6,786 bases of DNA, taken from positions 1 through 6,786 of the forward strand of contig JAKJCD010000096.1 of the NCBI GenBank assembly GCA_022706625.1, given 5' to 3'. Under the pieces are notes generated by a model that made no database searches, was not told the origin of the DNA, and worked only from the letters and a program-made list of their open reading frames with translations. The number at the start of each line of letters is the position of its first letter. The first letter of the stretch is position 1. The position numbers and the translations under genes were made by a program. Of the stretch, positions 1-5,291 are shown piece by piece. The stretch is from Bacillota bacterium. Its GTDB lineage: Bacteria > Bacillota > Clostridia > Peptostreptococcales > Anaerovoracaceae.

Positions 1-750
1 AAAGCCCAGACTTATGAAAGTCTTAAGGTTTGTCTGATAGAGGAAGCCTACGAAGTAATCGAAGCAGTAGACAAAAAGGATTGGGATAACCTGGAAGAGG
101 AACTGGGAGATTTGCTGCTTCAGGTAGTTTTTTATGGGGATATGGGTCAGGAGGAAGACCGGTTTGACATTAAAACCATCGCTAACAGAGAATGTGAGAA
201 GATGATAAGGCGTCACCCTCATGTTTTTTCAAATATTAAAGCGGAAAGTATTGACACAGCCCTTGAAAAATGGGAAAATATGAAAAAGAAAGAGAAGCAA
301 GGCGGTCTGACTGAGTCGATGCTGTCGATTCCCAATGCTTTGCCCGCTTTACGGAAAAGTCTGAAGATTCAGGCGAAGGCAGCCGAAGCAGGCTTTGACT
401 GGGAAAGCGTAGACCCTGCTTTTGATAAAGTGACTGAAGAAGCCCAGGAGCTGCTTGAAGCTTACAGGGGCTTGGACTTTGAAGGAATCAGAAATGAGCT
501 GGGCGATTTGCTCTTTGCGGTAGTGAATATCGCGAGATTCCTGAAAGTCGATCCCGAAGATGCTTTGAATTTTACTTCACAGAGATTTATAAAAAGGTTT
601 AGCTTCATAGAAGAGGCCGCCCGTGCAGAAGGCCGCGATTTGGAAACTATGACTCTCGGAGAGATGGACAAGCTCTGGGAAGAAGCAAAAAAGCGGGAAA
701 CCAAAAGTGAATGTCCTGAAGTAAAAGGAAGAGATAGAATTTATAAGTAA
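1..750 (+). CDS. mazG: MazG nucleoside triphosphate pyrophosphohydrolase, 5' end cut by the window
   Basis: The reading frame is open from the first base, so the true start lies upstream; 249 residues are visible. MazG hydrolyses (d)NTPs to the NMP and pyrophosphate and is thought to clean up aberrant nucleotides and modulate ppGpp-linked stress. Two tandem MazG domains can be seen. The first has the metal-binding pattern EExxE at residues 14-18 and ExxD at 34-37, followed by the family motif RRHPHVF near 70-76. The second has EExxE at about 146-150 and ExxD at 166-169, then a GDLLFAVVNIARFL helix. The two-domain layout matches E. coli MazG. About 20-30 N-terminal residues are missing if it is a stand-alone MazG. 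In Bacillus (YabN) a tetrapyrrole-methylase domain precedes MazG, and the window cannot show whether that is so here. hup follows after 22 nt, so the two are probably co-transcribed. Confidence 0.95.
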   Translation, partial: KAQTYESLKVCLIEEAYEVIEAVDKKDWDNLEEELGDLLLQVVFYGDMGQEEDRFDIKTIANRECEKMIRRHPHVFSNIKAESIDTALEKWENMKKKEKQGGLTESMLSIPNALPALRKSLKIQAKAAEAGFDWESVDPAFDKVTEEAQELLEAYRGLDFEGIRNELGDLLFAVVNIARFLKVDPEDALNFTSQRFIKRFSFIEEAARAEGRDLETMTLGEMDKLWEEAKKRETKSECPEVKGRDRIYK

Positions 751-772
751 TTCATTGAAGGAGGTAAGATTC

Positions 773-1051
773 GTGAACAAAGCAGAATTAGTGGCCTGCG
801 TAGCAGAGAAGACCGGCTTTACAAAGAAAGATGCTGAGGTTGCGGTAAACGCATTTGTTAGCGCTGTGGAAGAAACCCTTGTAAAAGGCGACAAGGTACA
901 GTTGATTGGATTTGGAACATTTGAAACAAGGCAGAGGAAAGCCAGACAAGGCAGAAATCCGAGAAAACCTGGCGAAGTCATTAAGATCGCCGCTTCTAAA
1001 GCACCTGTCTTTAAAGCGGGCAAAGCATTGAAAGACGCTGTTAACAAATAA
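773..1051 (+). CDS. hup: HU-family nucleoid DNA-binding protein
   Basis: A 92-residue protein of the usual HU length. It dimerises, bends DNA and compacts the nucleoid. The N-terminal helical part (residues 3-38) is followed by the GFGTF turn (46-50) and the basic beta-arm carrying R-N-P at 61-63, whose proline intercalates into DNA in characterised HU/IHF proteins. The protein ends in the expected GKALKDAV helix. I chose the GTG at 773 because a strong site, AAGGAGGT at 759-766, lies 6 nt before it and the encoded start MNKAEL is canonical. An in-frame TTG at 755 would place the ribosome site inside the gene. The gene lies just behind mazG and is followed by a strong terminator. HU next to mazG and rqcP is common in Clostridia. 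Confidence 0.97.
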   Translation: MNKAELVACVAEKTGFTKKDAEVAVNAFVSAVEETLVKGDKVQLIGFGTFETRQRKARQGRNPRKPGEVIKIAASKAPVFKAGKALKDAVNK

Positions 1052-1062
1052 TACATTGATAG

Positions 1063-1087
1063 AAAGGCAGCGTTTGCTGCCTTTTTT
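1063..1087 (+). terminator. Rho-independent terminator after hup
   Basis: Perfect 6-bp stem GGCAGC (1066-1071) and GCTGCC (1076-1081) with loop GTTT. It is followed by six T (1082-1087) and preceded by AAA, which can extend the stem. It lies 11 nt after the hup stop and should end the mazG-hup transcript. Confidence 0.93.
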
Positions 1088-1193
1088 CGTTTATATTGCC
1101 GGATACGGAGATTGCATTGCAGCAGGCTTATTTTGAAAGCAACGCATGTTGTTTTTCGGTTTTGTTGTACGTTTGAACGTTTGGGAGGGAACT

Positions 1194-1436
1194 ATGAGGA
1201 TTGATAAATACCTGAAAAACTCCAGGATAATTAAACGCAGAACGGCTGCAAAAGAAGCTTGCGATCAGGGAAGGATACAGATAAACGGAAAACCCGCAAA
1301 ACCCGGAAGTGAAGTAAATCCGGGTGACACAGTAGTCATCGGATTCGCAGCCAGGGAAATTAAGGTTCTGGTAACAGCTGTCTCTGAGCATGTGACAAAG
1401 GAAACGGCAGAATCCATGTACAAAATCATACCCTGA
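1194..1436 (+). CDS. rqcP: RqcP (YabO) S4-domain ribosome quality-control factor
   Basis: An 80-residue basic S4 RNA-binding domain protein. It starts MRIDKYLKNSRIIKRR, where the R-x-D-K-x-L opening is diagnostic of the S4 fold, and continues with the G-R-I-x-I-N-G-K-P turn (about 27-35) and a V-x-P-G-D-x-V strand (about 41-47). The family (B. subtilis YabO, now RqcP) binds stalled 50S-peptidyl-tRNA complexes and works with RqcH to add C-terminal alanine tails to stalled nascent chains. I chose the ATG at 1194 because GGGAGGG at 1183-1189 lies 4 nt before it; an in-frame ATG at 1146 has no ribosome site and would add non-conserved residues. The 106-bp gap after the hup terminator implies its own promoter, but I found no convincing -35/-10 pair there. 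yabP, yabQ and divIC do not follow. Confidence 0.93.
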   Translation: MRIDKYLKNSRIIKRRTAAKEACDQGRIQINGKPAKPGSEVNPGDTVVIGFAAREIKVLVTAVSEHVTKETAESMYKIIP

Positions 1437-1470
1437 TATAGTAATAGAACTTAAGAAAATGGTAATAATA

Positions 1471-1510
1471 ACTAATGGCAGCCTGATTTATAGGCAGCCG
1501 TTAGTTTTTT
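1471..1510 (+). terminator. Hairpin terminator between rqcP and the activase-like operon
   Basis: A long stem: ACTAA (1471-1475) pairs with TTAGT (1501-1505), a T-G wobble follows, GGC (1477-1479) pairs with GCC (1497-1499), an A-A mismatch, then GCCT (1481-1484) pairs with AGGC (1492-1495). The loop is 7 nt and T runs to 1510. It looks like a real intrinsic terminator for rqcP. The next gene starts only 13 nt after the last T, so it may also act as an attenuator for the operon downstream. Confidence 0.88.
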
Positions 1511-1523
1511 ATTGGGGGCATAA

Positions 1524-2432
1524 ATGAGGATCGGAGTTCCCGAAGCTTTGCTGTTTCAGCGGTATGAAGCGTATATAAGAACATTTTTTGATAACCTGGG
1601 TGTTGAGACCATTTATTCCGGCCCTTCAAACCGTGAGATCTTGGAGCTGGGAATCAAAAATAGCGTGGATGAAACCTGTCTGCCCATGAAAATATTTCAG
1701 GGTCATGTCAATAAACTTTTAAAAGAATGCGATAAGATCGCGGTCCCAAGGTTAATGAAATGCGAGTATGGAGATTCCATTTGTCCAAAATTCGCCGGCT
1801 TGCCGGAGTTAATCGGGAAAGGTTCAATGAAGGACAGATTTATCTTTACGGAACCGATGTATCTTTCCGCCGGGAGCAGGCTTAAGAAAGCTCTGATAAA
1901 ACAGGGAAGCAGGATAGATATTCCTAAAGCAAGGATGGAACAGGCGTTTCGTGCCGCTGAAGGAGTCACTTTTTGCAGTAAGCAGGATTATATCCCGAAA
2001 GGAGCCGAAGGATCGGGTACGATAGCACTGCTCGGTCACCCGTACAATGTTTCCGATAGATTTGCCAATATGGACGTTGTTAATAAATTAAAACGGTTGG
2101 GAGTAAGCGTCCTTACAGGGGATAGGCTGATCCGGGAAGAGGAAAACAGCTCGTTATCAGGGCTGATGAAGGCTCCTTATTGGATGTTTTACAGAGAAAA
2201 TTTAACTACAGCCTCTGCTTTGCTTAAAAACGGTATCGCAGATGGCATCGTGTACGTTTCATCTTTTTGCTGCGGCACGGATTCTGTGATAATCGAGATG
2301 ATTAGAAACAGGATAGGGGATTTTCCTATGCTTGTCGTGAAGCTGGATGAACATACGGCTGAAGCGGGGATCGACACGAGACTGGAGGCATTTGCAGAAC
2401 TGCTGGAGCGGCAGAAGCACCGCAGTATGTAA
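1524..2432 (+). CDS. DUF2229-type acyl-CoA dehydratase activase-related protein (COG3580-like)
   Basis: A 302-residue soluble protein starting MRIGVPEALL. The ATG at 1524 lies 5 nt after GGGGG (1514-1518). Databases usually label this family 'acyl-CoA dehydratase activase-related' or 'CoA protein activase'; no biochemical role is firmly established. Visible motifs are DETCLPMK with C52, ICPKFAGLP with C87, GHPYN at 171-175, SFCCGTD with C249/C250, and a C-terminal EAGIDTRLEAF at about 280-290. The last is shared with the 2-hydroxyacyl-CoA dehydratase superfamily. C52, C87 and C250 line up with C49, C79 and C306 of the next gene product, so the two proteins are distant paralogues and could form a heterodimer sharing or each carrying an Fe-S cluster (inference). 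Further cysteines are C69, C80 and C151. In many Clostridia this domain is part of one very long fused protein with the ATPase; here it is separate. Confidence 0.88.
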   Translation: MRIGVPEALLFQRYEAYIRTFFDNLGVETIYSGPSNREILELGIKNSVDETCLPMKIFQGHVNKLLKECDKIAVPRLMKCEYGDSICPKFAGLPELIGKGSMKDRFIFTEPMYLSAGSRLKKALIKQGSRIDIPKARMEQAFRAAEGVTFCSKQDYIPKGAEGSGTIALLGHPYNVSDRFANMDVVNKLKRLGVSVLTGDRLIREEENSSLSGLMKAPYWMFYRENLTTASALLKNGIADGIVYVSSFCCGTDSVIIEMIRNRIGDFPMLVVKLDEHTAEAGIDTRLEAFAELLERQKHRSM

Positions 2433-2440
2433 ATCGTACG

Positions 2441-2502
2441 GCCGGATCATCCGCCGGGCAATGGTATCATGGCGGTGTGCCGCCGCTCCACAGCCGCACC
2501 GC
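2441..2502 (+). other. GC-rich intercistronic hairpins between the two activase-like genes
   Basis: The 87-bp gap between genes one and two of the operon is GC-rich and can fold into CGGA(TCA)TCCG at 2443-2453 and GGCGG(TGTG)CCGCC at 2471-2484. GCGGTG (2472-2477) can instead pair with CACCGC (2497-2502), an exclusive alternative close to the ribosome site GGAGGGGG of the next gene. No T-run follows, so this is not an intrinsic terminator. It may affect mRNA processing or translation of the second gene; function unknown. Confidence 0.45.
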
Positions 2503-2519
2503 AGCTATATGGAGGGGGC

Positions 2520-3638
2520 ATGAAACTGACTTTCCCGAGAATAGGAGACAGCCATATATACGGACGTTTGCTTTTTCGTGAGCTGGGAGTGGATATAATC
2601 ATTCCTGCACCAAACAGCGAAGAAGGGCTTTTACGAGGTGCGGCAAAGTCTCCGGAAGATATTTGCCTGCCTTTTAAGATGATGACGGATAATTTGCTGT
2701 CAGCCTGGGAGAAGGGGGCAGATACAGTCGTCATGCCGGCTACTATGGGGCCGTGCAGGCTGGGCGAATATGGGGAACTGCTTGCTGTGGTTATGCAAAA
2801 GTATGGCTGCAATTACAGATGGATATTATTGGATTCCTTATCTGCGATAGGGCCAAAGGAGCTTCTGCGTCGGCTTAGCATGGTAGTAGAGGATTCGCCC
2901 CGAAGTACTGCGGGGATCCTTTTGGCATTGGCAAAAACGTATTCGCTAATAAAAAGCCACGAAAAGCTTCAGGCGGATGCCAGAATGCAAAGCCCTTATG
3001 AGAAGGAAAAAGGCACGGTAAAATCCATTCTTTCGGTCTGCCGCAAAGAACTGGAAAAAGCGGACAGTCTTTCCGACGCTATGGAGGCTGTGCGGCGGAA
3101 CCGGCATAGGCTGTTGACATTGGAGCGGTCAACAAAAAGGCGTCCTTTGAAACTGCTGATAACAGGAGAGATTTATACTCAGATCGATTCCTTTGGGAAT
3201 CATCATATAGAGGATACCCTTATGGATCTGGGGGTCTCTTTTGAAAAAGGCATGAGCATAGGATGGTGGATACGCAACACCGTCTTGAATCCCTTCGGCG
3301 GCCTGCTGGCCGAGATAAAGAAAAACCCTCTAATGCCACACAGGATAGGGGGCTATGCAAAAGAGACCGTAAATGATGCGATCAGGTACGCCAAAGAAGA
3401 TTTTGACGGTATCATCCAGCTGTTCCCCGTTGGCTGCATGCCGGAGATCGTTGCAAAATCCGTCCTTGATGATTTAACGAAAGAAGAAAGGCTGCCGGCG
3501 CTTTCCATAATATATGACGAAATGGGAGGCGAAGCCGGATATGCAACCAGGATCGAAGCTTTTGTAGAAATGCTCGAAAGGAAGAGGGAAACGAAGGATG
3601 TATTATCTGGGAATAGATGTGGGGTCTGTAAGCACTGA
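2520..3638 (+). CDS. CoA protein activase-like protein (COG3581-like), paralogue of the preceding gene product
   Basis: A 372-residue soluble protein. I chose the ATG at 2520 because GGAGGGGG (2511-2518) lies directly before it and the product then begins MKLTFPRIGDSHIY, collinear with MRIGVPEALLFQRY of the upstream protein; an in-frame ATG at 2469 would add 17 residues with no ribosome site. Motifs: EDICLPFK with C49, MGPCRLGEYGEL with C79, GEIYTQIDSFGNHHIED at 216-232, FPVGCMPE with C306, and DEMGGEAGYATRIEAF at 333-348. Cysteine and EAG..TRxEAF positions mirror the preceding protein; residues about 98-210 are an extra central segment, largely helical in appearance. COG3581 has been annotated as a predicted nucleotide-binding or dehydratase-related protein; activity is unproven. 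The 3' end overlaps the ATPase gene by 41 nt, and the overlap encodes a short tail ending CGVCKH beyond the conserved domain. Confidence 0.87.
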   Translation: MKLTFPRIGDSHIYGRLLFRELGVDIIIPAPNSEEGLLRGAAKSPEDICLPFKMMTDNLLSAWEKGADTVVMPATMGPCRLGEYGELLAVVMQKYGCNYRWILLDSLSAIGPKELLRRLSMVVEDSPRSTAGILLALAKTYSLIKSHEKLQADARMQSPYEKEKGTVKSILSVCRKELEKADSLSDAMEAVRRNRHRLLTLERSTKRRPLKLLITGEIYTQIDSFGNHHIEDTLMDLGVSFEKGMSIGWWIRNTVLNPFGGLLAEIKKNPLMPHRIGGYAKETVNDAIRYAKEDFDGIIQLFPVGCMPEIVAKSVLDDLTKEERLPALSIIYDEMGGEAGYATRIEAFVEMLERKRETKDVLSGNRCGVCKH

Positions 3639-4533
3639 CTTTGTAGTGATGGATGACAGTTCTATCATCGTGGATCAACGGTATCTTAAAACCGGAGGGG
3701 CGCCTGTAGATGCAGTGAAGGAAGGGCTGCGGCAGCTTGCCGGCCGTTTCCGGGACAGCGAGATCCGCGGAGTGGGCACCACCGGAAGCGGCCGGGCGCT
3801 GGCCTCGGCCATCACCACCCACGCCGTAGCTGCCGCTGCCCTGGACCCCGAGATCCGTACCGTTCTTGAGATCGGTGGGCAGGACTCAAAGATCATCTTG
3901 CTTCGCGACGGCATAGTGTCGGACTTTGCCATGAATACCGTCTGCGCCGCAGGCACCGGATCCTTTCTGGATCGCCAAGCGGAAAGGCTGGGCCTTTCCG
4001 TAAAGGATTTGGGCGAGTTATACTTAATAGCTGAAAACCCCGTAAGCATAGCAGGAAGATGTGCAGTATTTGCAGAATCGGACATCATACATAAGCAGCA
4101 GCTTGGGTGTAGGGTGGAGGATATCATCGCCGGGATGTCAAAAGCACTTGTCCGAAACTATTTATCCAATGTAGCTAAGGGAAAAACACTTCTGCCAAAA
4201 ATCTGCTTCCAGGGGGGCGTCGCTGCCAATGAGGGAATCCGCAGGGCCTTTGAAGAGACCCTGGGGATGCCTGTGTTCGTCCCTGCTCATCACAAAGTAA
4301 TGGGTGCTTTCGGCGCCGCAATACTGGCCAAAGAAAAGATGGAATCGGAAGCTGAAGGCTCCGGATTCCGAGGCTTTAGCACCGCAGATGAGAAAATCGA
4401 AAGCCGCAGTATAAATTGCAGTGATTGCGATAATCATTGCCAGGTCACAGTGCTGTACTCGGAAAAGGGTCAGCTCGGATGCTTCTCTGACCGCTGCGGC
4501 AAATATCAGCTGCGAAATCAAAAGCTCAATTAA
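3598..4533 (+). CDS. BadF/BadG/BcrA/BcrD-type ATPase (2-hydroxyacyl-CoA dehydratase activase, 'archerase') with Cys-rich tail
   Basis: A 311-residue ASKHA-fold ATPase (COG1924). Such proteins are homodimers with one bridging [4Fe-4S] cluster that inject low-potential electrons into a partner at the cost of ATP. Motifs in order: phosphate-1 loop GIDVGSVST (5-13), GTTGSGRALA (60-69), EIGGQDSK (91-98), NTVCAAGTGSFLD with cluster ligand C116, GRCAVFAESD with cluster ligand C155, FQGGVAANEG (204-213), and VMGAFGAAILA (234-244). The core ends near 250, as in HgdC-type activases of about 260 aa. The last 60 residues are an extension with C274-x2-C277-x3-C281 and C295-x4-C300, a possible extra metal site. 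The ATG at 3598 lies inside the end of the upstream gene, with AGAGGG about 9 nt before it, so translation is probably coupled. Bases 3721-3840 are far richer in GC than the rest. No catalytic dehydratase subunit of the classical type is in the window. Confidence 0.93.
   Translation: MYYLGIDVGSVSTDFVVMDDSSIIVDQRYLKTGGAPVDAVKEGLRQLAGRFRDSEIRGVGTTGSGRALASAITTHAVAAAALDPEIRTVLEIGGQDSKIILLRDGIVSDFAMNTVCAAGTGSFLDRQAERLGLSVKDLGELYLIAENPVSIAGRCAVFAESDIIHKQQLGCRVEDIIAGMSKALVRNYLSNVAKGKTLLPKICFQGGVAANEGIRRAFEETLGMPVFVPAHHKVMGAFGAAILAKEKMESEAEGSGFRGFSTADEKIESRSINCSDCDNHCQVTVLYSEKGQLGCFSDRCGKYQLRNQKLN
3721..3960 (+). other. GC-rich block with shifted codon use inside the ATPase gene
   Basis: By hand count GC is 43/60 (3721-3780), 46/60 (3781-3840), 33/60 (3841-3900) and 37/60 (3901-3960), falling to 25/60 at 4021-4080. 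Third-position GC is 32 of 40 codons in 3721-3840, against 18 of 41 in the codons before and 19 of 40 in 4021-4140. The protein stays a normal family member, so the shift is mainly synonymous. A recombination tract from a higher-GC relative or paralogue is the likeliest explanation. Confidence 0.6.
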
Positions 4534-4548
4534 ATTCTTTGTTGAGCC
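4524..4548 (-). terminator. Possible weak terminator at the convergent gene ends
   Basis: GCTCAA (4524-4529) and TTGAGC (4543-4548) form a 6-bp inverted repeat with a 12-nt loop, spanning the stop codons of folT and the ATPase gene. Read on the minus strand it is followed by TTTT (4523-4520 region), so it could end the folT transcript. For the plus strand the downstream T content is poor. The large loop makes this tentative. Confidence 0.35.
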
Positions 4549-5032
4549 TCTTGTATAATATGTAGACGATCAGCCCTTCCACTATGGTAACTGCCAAGGA
4601 AACGGGGGCTCTAAGCACTAACAGTTCCAAATAACCGGTGCCGTAGAGGCCTGACAGCAGCCAAGTGGTTAGGCCTATGCTTGTAATGATATTGCTCAGC
4701 AGGATCACTGCATAAACACGCCAGATGGTGATTTCCTTTAGAAAAACCTGTTTTAAAAGCCCCGGAATTATCCCCGTTAAAACAACGGGTATAGTTATGG
4801 GGGGATACCAGCCAAGGCCGGAAAAGAGGGACGCACCTACTATGTCTGCCACAGCTCCCGTAAGGCCGCCTGCCACGGGACCCAAAAGCAGACTGGCCAG
4901 TATTATGGGAATATTTCCGAAACTTATTCTGACGCTGTTGGTCAGCCAAACCACCATAAAGCGGGCAAGAACAATGCTGATTGCCGCAAATAGGGCCATC
5001 AGTATCAAGGTCTTCGTGTTTATCTTCTTCAT
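4526..5032 (-). CDS. folT: Folate ECF transporter S component FolT
   Basis: A 168-residue integral membrane protein, the substrate-binding subunit of an energy-coupling-factor importer for folates. It has about six hydrophobic segments (roughly 8-28, 40-60, 62-72, 80-97, 105-125, 140-160). Helix 1 has small-residue spacing (LMALFAAIS) typical of S components that contact EcfT. The stretch RISFGNIPIILASLLLGP (35-52), followed by G-x-x-x-D-x-x-G-A and GWYPPITIP (74-82), is characteristic of the FolT family. The EcfA1A2T energising module is not in the window and is presumably shared and encoded elsewhere. I chose the ATG at 5032 because GGGGG (5045-5041) lies 8 nt before it and MKK plus a hydrophobic helix is a normal start. 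Extending the frame further upstream would translate the riboswitch. The THF riboswitch leader independently supports the folate assignment. The stop overlaps the convergent ATPase gene by 8 nt. Confidence 0.92.
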   Translation of the reverse strand: MKKINTKTLILMALFAAISIVLARFMVVWLTNSVRISFGNIPIILASLLLGPVAGGLTGAVADIVGASLFSGLGWYPPITIPVVLTGIIPGLLKQVFLKEITIWRVYAVILLSNIITSIGLTTWLLSGLYGTGYLELLVLRAPVSLAVTIVEGLIVYILYKRLNKEFN

Positions 5033-5098
5033 AAAAAAATCCCCCTGTCCATAATGTAATACTACAATAAAGAAGGAAGATCTCTCATATGCTCCTTT
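5033..5098 (-). promoter_or_regulatory. Candidate expression platform of the folT riboswitch
   Basis: Downstream of the aptamer two mutually exclusive pairings are visible. AAGGA (5097-5093) can pair with TCCTT (5077-5073), or the overlapping ATCTTCC (5081-5075) can pair with GGGGGAT (5045-5039; two G-U pairs). The second hides the folT ribosome site GGGGG and is followed by six T before the ATG, so it could block translation or act as a weak terminator. The 29-nt loop makes it weak. The direction of switching is inference; known THF riboswitches on folT turn expression off when folate is plentiful. Confidence 0.4.
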
Positions 5099-5100
5099 AA

Positions 5101-5260
5101 TGCAGCAGCGGACGCAATATTGTATCGCAACATTAGTTTTTCGTTCATGGGCAACATCCCATCCCATGACACTGCGCTTTCAGCCCCGACTCCTGGTTCG
5201 CATCGCGAAAACAGTTTACGGCGGGCTAAAGCTGACGCACAATATTTACTCTACTTGCCA
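5101..5260 (-). promoter_or_regulatory. Tetrahydrofolate (THF) riboswitch aptamer with an extra helical insertion
   Basis: Read on the minus strand, the leader matches the clostridial THF-I aptamer. P1 is short (GGCA 5259-5256 with TGCT 5107-5104). The conserved AGTAGA junction is at 5255-5250. P2 is AATATTGT (5246-5239) with ACAATATT (5123-5116), then a 3-nt bulge GAT (5126-5124), then GCG (5238-5236) with TGC (5129-5127). P3 is TCATGGG (5169-5163) with CCCATGA (5151-5145), closing loop ATGGGATGTTG. Loop bases GGATGT (5159-5154) can pair with GCGTCC (5115-5110) in J2/1, the expected pseudoknot. AACGAA follows P3 as in the reference RNA. The element differs by an added arm of about 57 nt between P2 and P3: GCTTTAGCCC (5232-5223) pairs with GGGCTGAAAGC (5186-5176, one bulged G) and an inner TTCGC(GAT)GCGAA lies at 5209-5197. 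The position directly before folT fits. Confidence 0.88.
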
Positions 5261-5262
5261 TA

Positions 5263-5291
5263 AAGATAGCATTGTCACAAAATATTTTCAA
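5263..5291 (-). promoter_or_regulatory. Sigma-A-type promoter for folT
   Basis: -35 TTGAAA (5291-5286), 17-bp spacer, -10 TATCTT (5268-5263) with an upstream TGC giving an extended -10. Transcription would begin near 5259-5256, precisely at the first bases of riboswitch helix P1, which supports both calls. The -35 lies inside the last codons of the DUF4363 gene. Confidence 0.72.

Noticed and set aside
577..1056. Long antisense reading frame across mazG and hup
   Set aside because: It lies opposite two clear genes, has no ribosome site and no recognisable domain; a shadow of their codon structure.
1169..1183. Direct repeat ACGTTTG x2 upstream of rqcP as a possible regulator site
   Set aside because: Only 7 bp, overlapping the ribosome-site region, with no associated promoter; likely chance.
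3412..4127. Two overlapping minus-strand reading frames (136 and 150 aa) opposite the ATPase gene
   Set aside because: They coincide with the GC-rich block, where stops are rare; the products are low-complexity Ser/Arg/Ala-rich with no start signals.
4725..5054. Plus-strand 109-aa frame opposite folT
   Set aside because: Antisense to a clear membrane-protein gene; its residues show no domain, and no ribosome site precedes it.
5064..5090. Tiny reading frame (ATG at 5088, 8 codons) after AGGAG in the folT leader, as a possible leader peptide
   Set aside because: The spacing between AGGAG and ATG is only 3 nt, and the sequence is better explained as part of the riboswitch expression platform.
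5033..5167. N-terminal extension of folT by 45 residues
   Set aside because: The extension translates riboswitch P3 and the downstream leader, has no ribosome site, and the ATG at 5032 has a site and a canonical start.
5095..5265. Longer P1 helix pairing CTTTA (5265-5261) with TAAAG (5099-5095)
   Set aside because: CTTTA overlaps the -10 box, so it would not be transcribed from the promoter I favour; possible only in read-through RNA.
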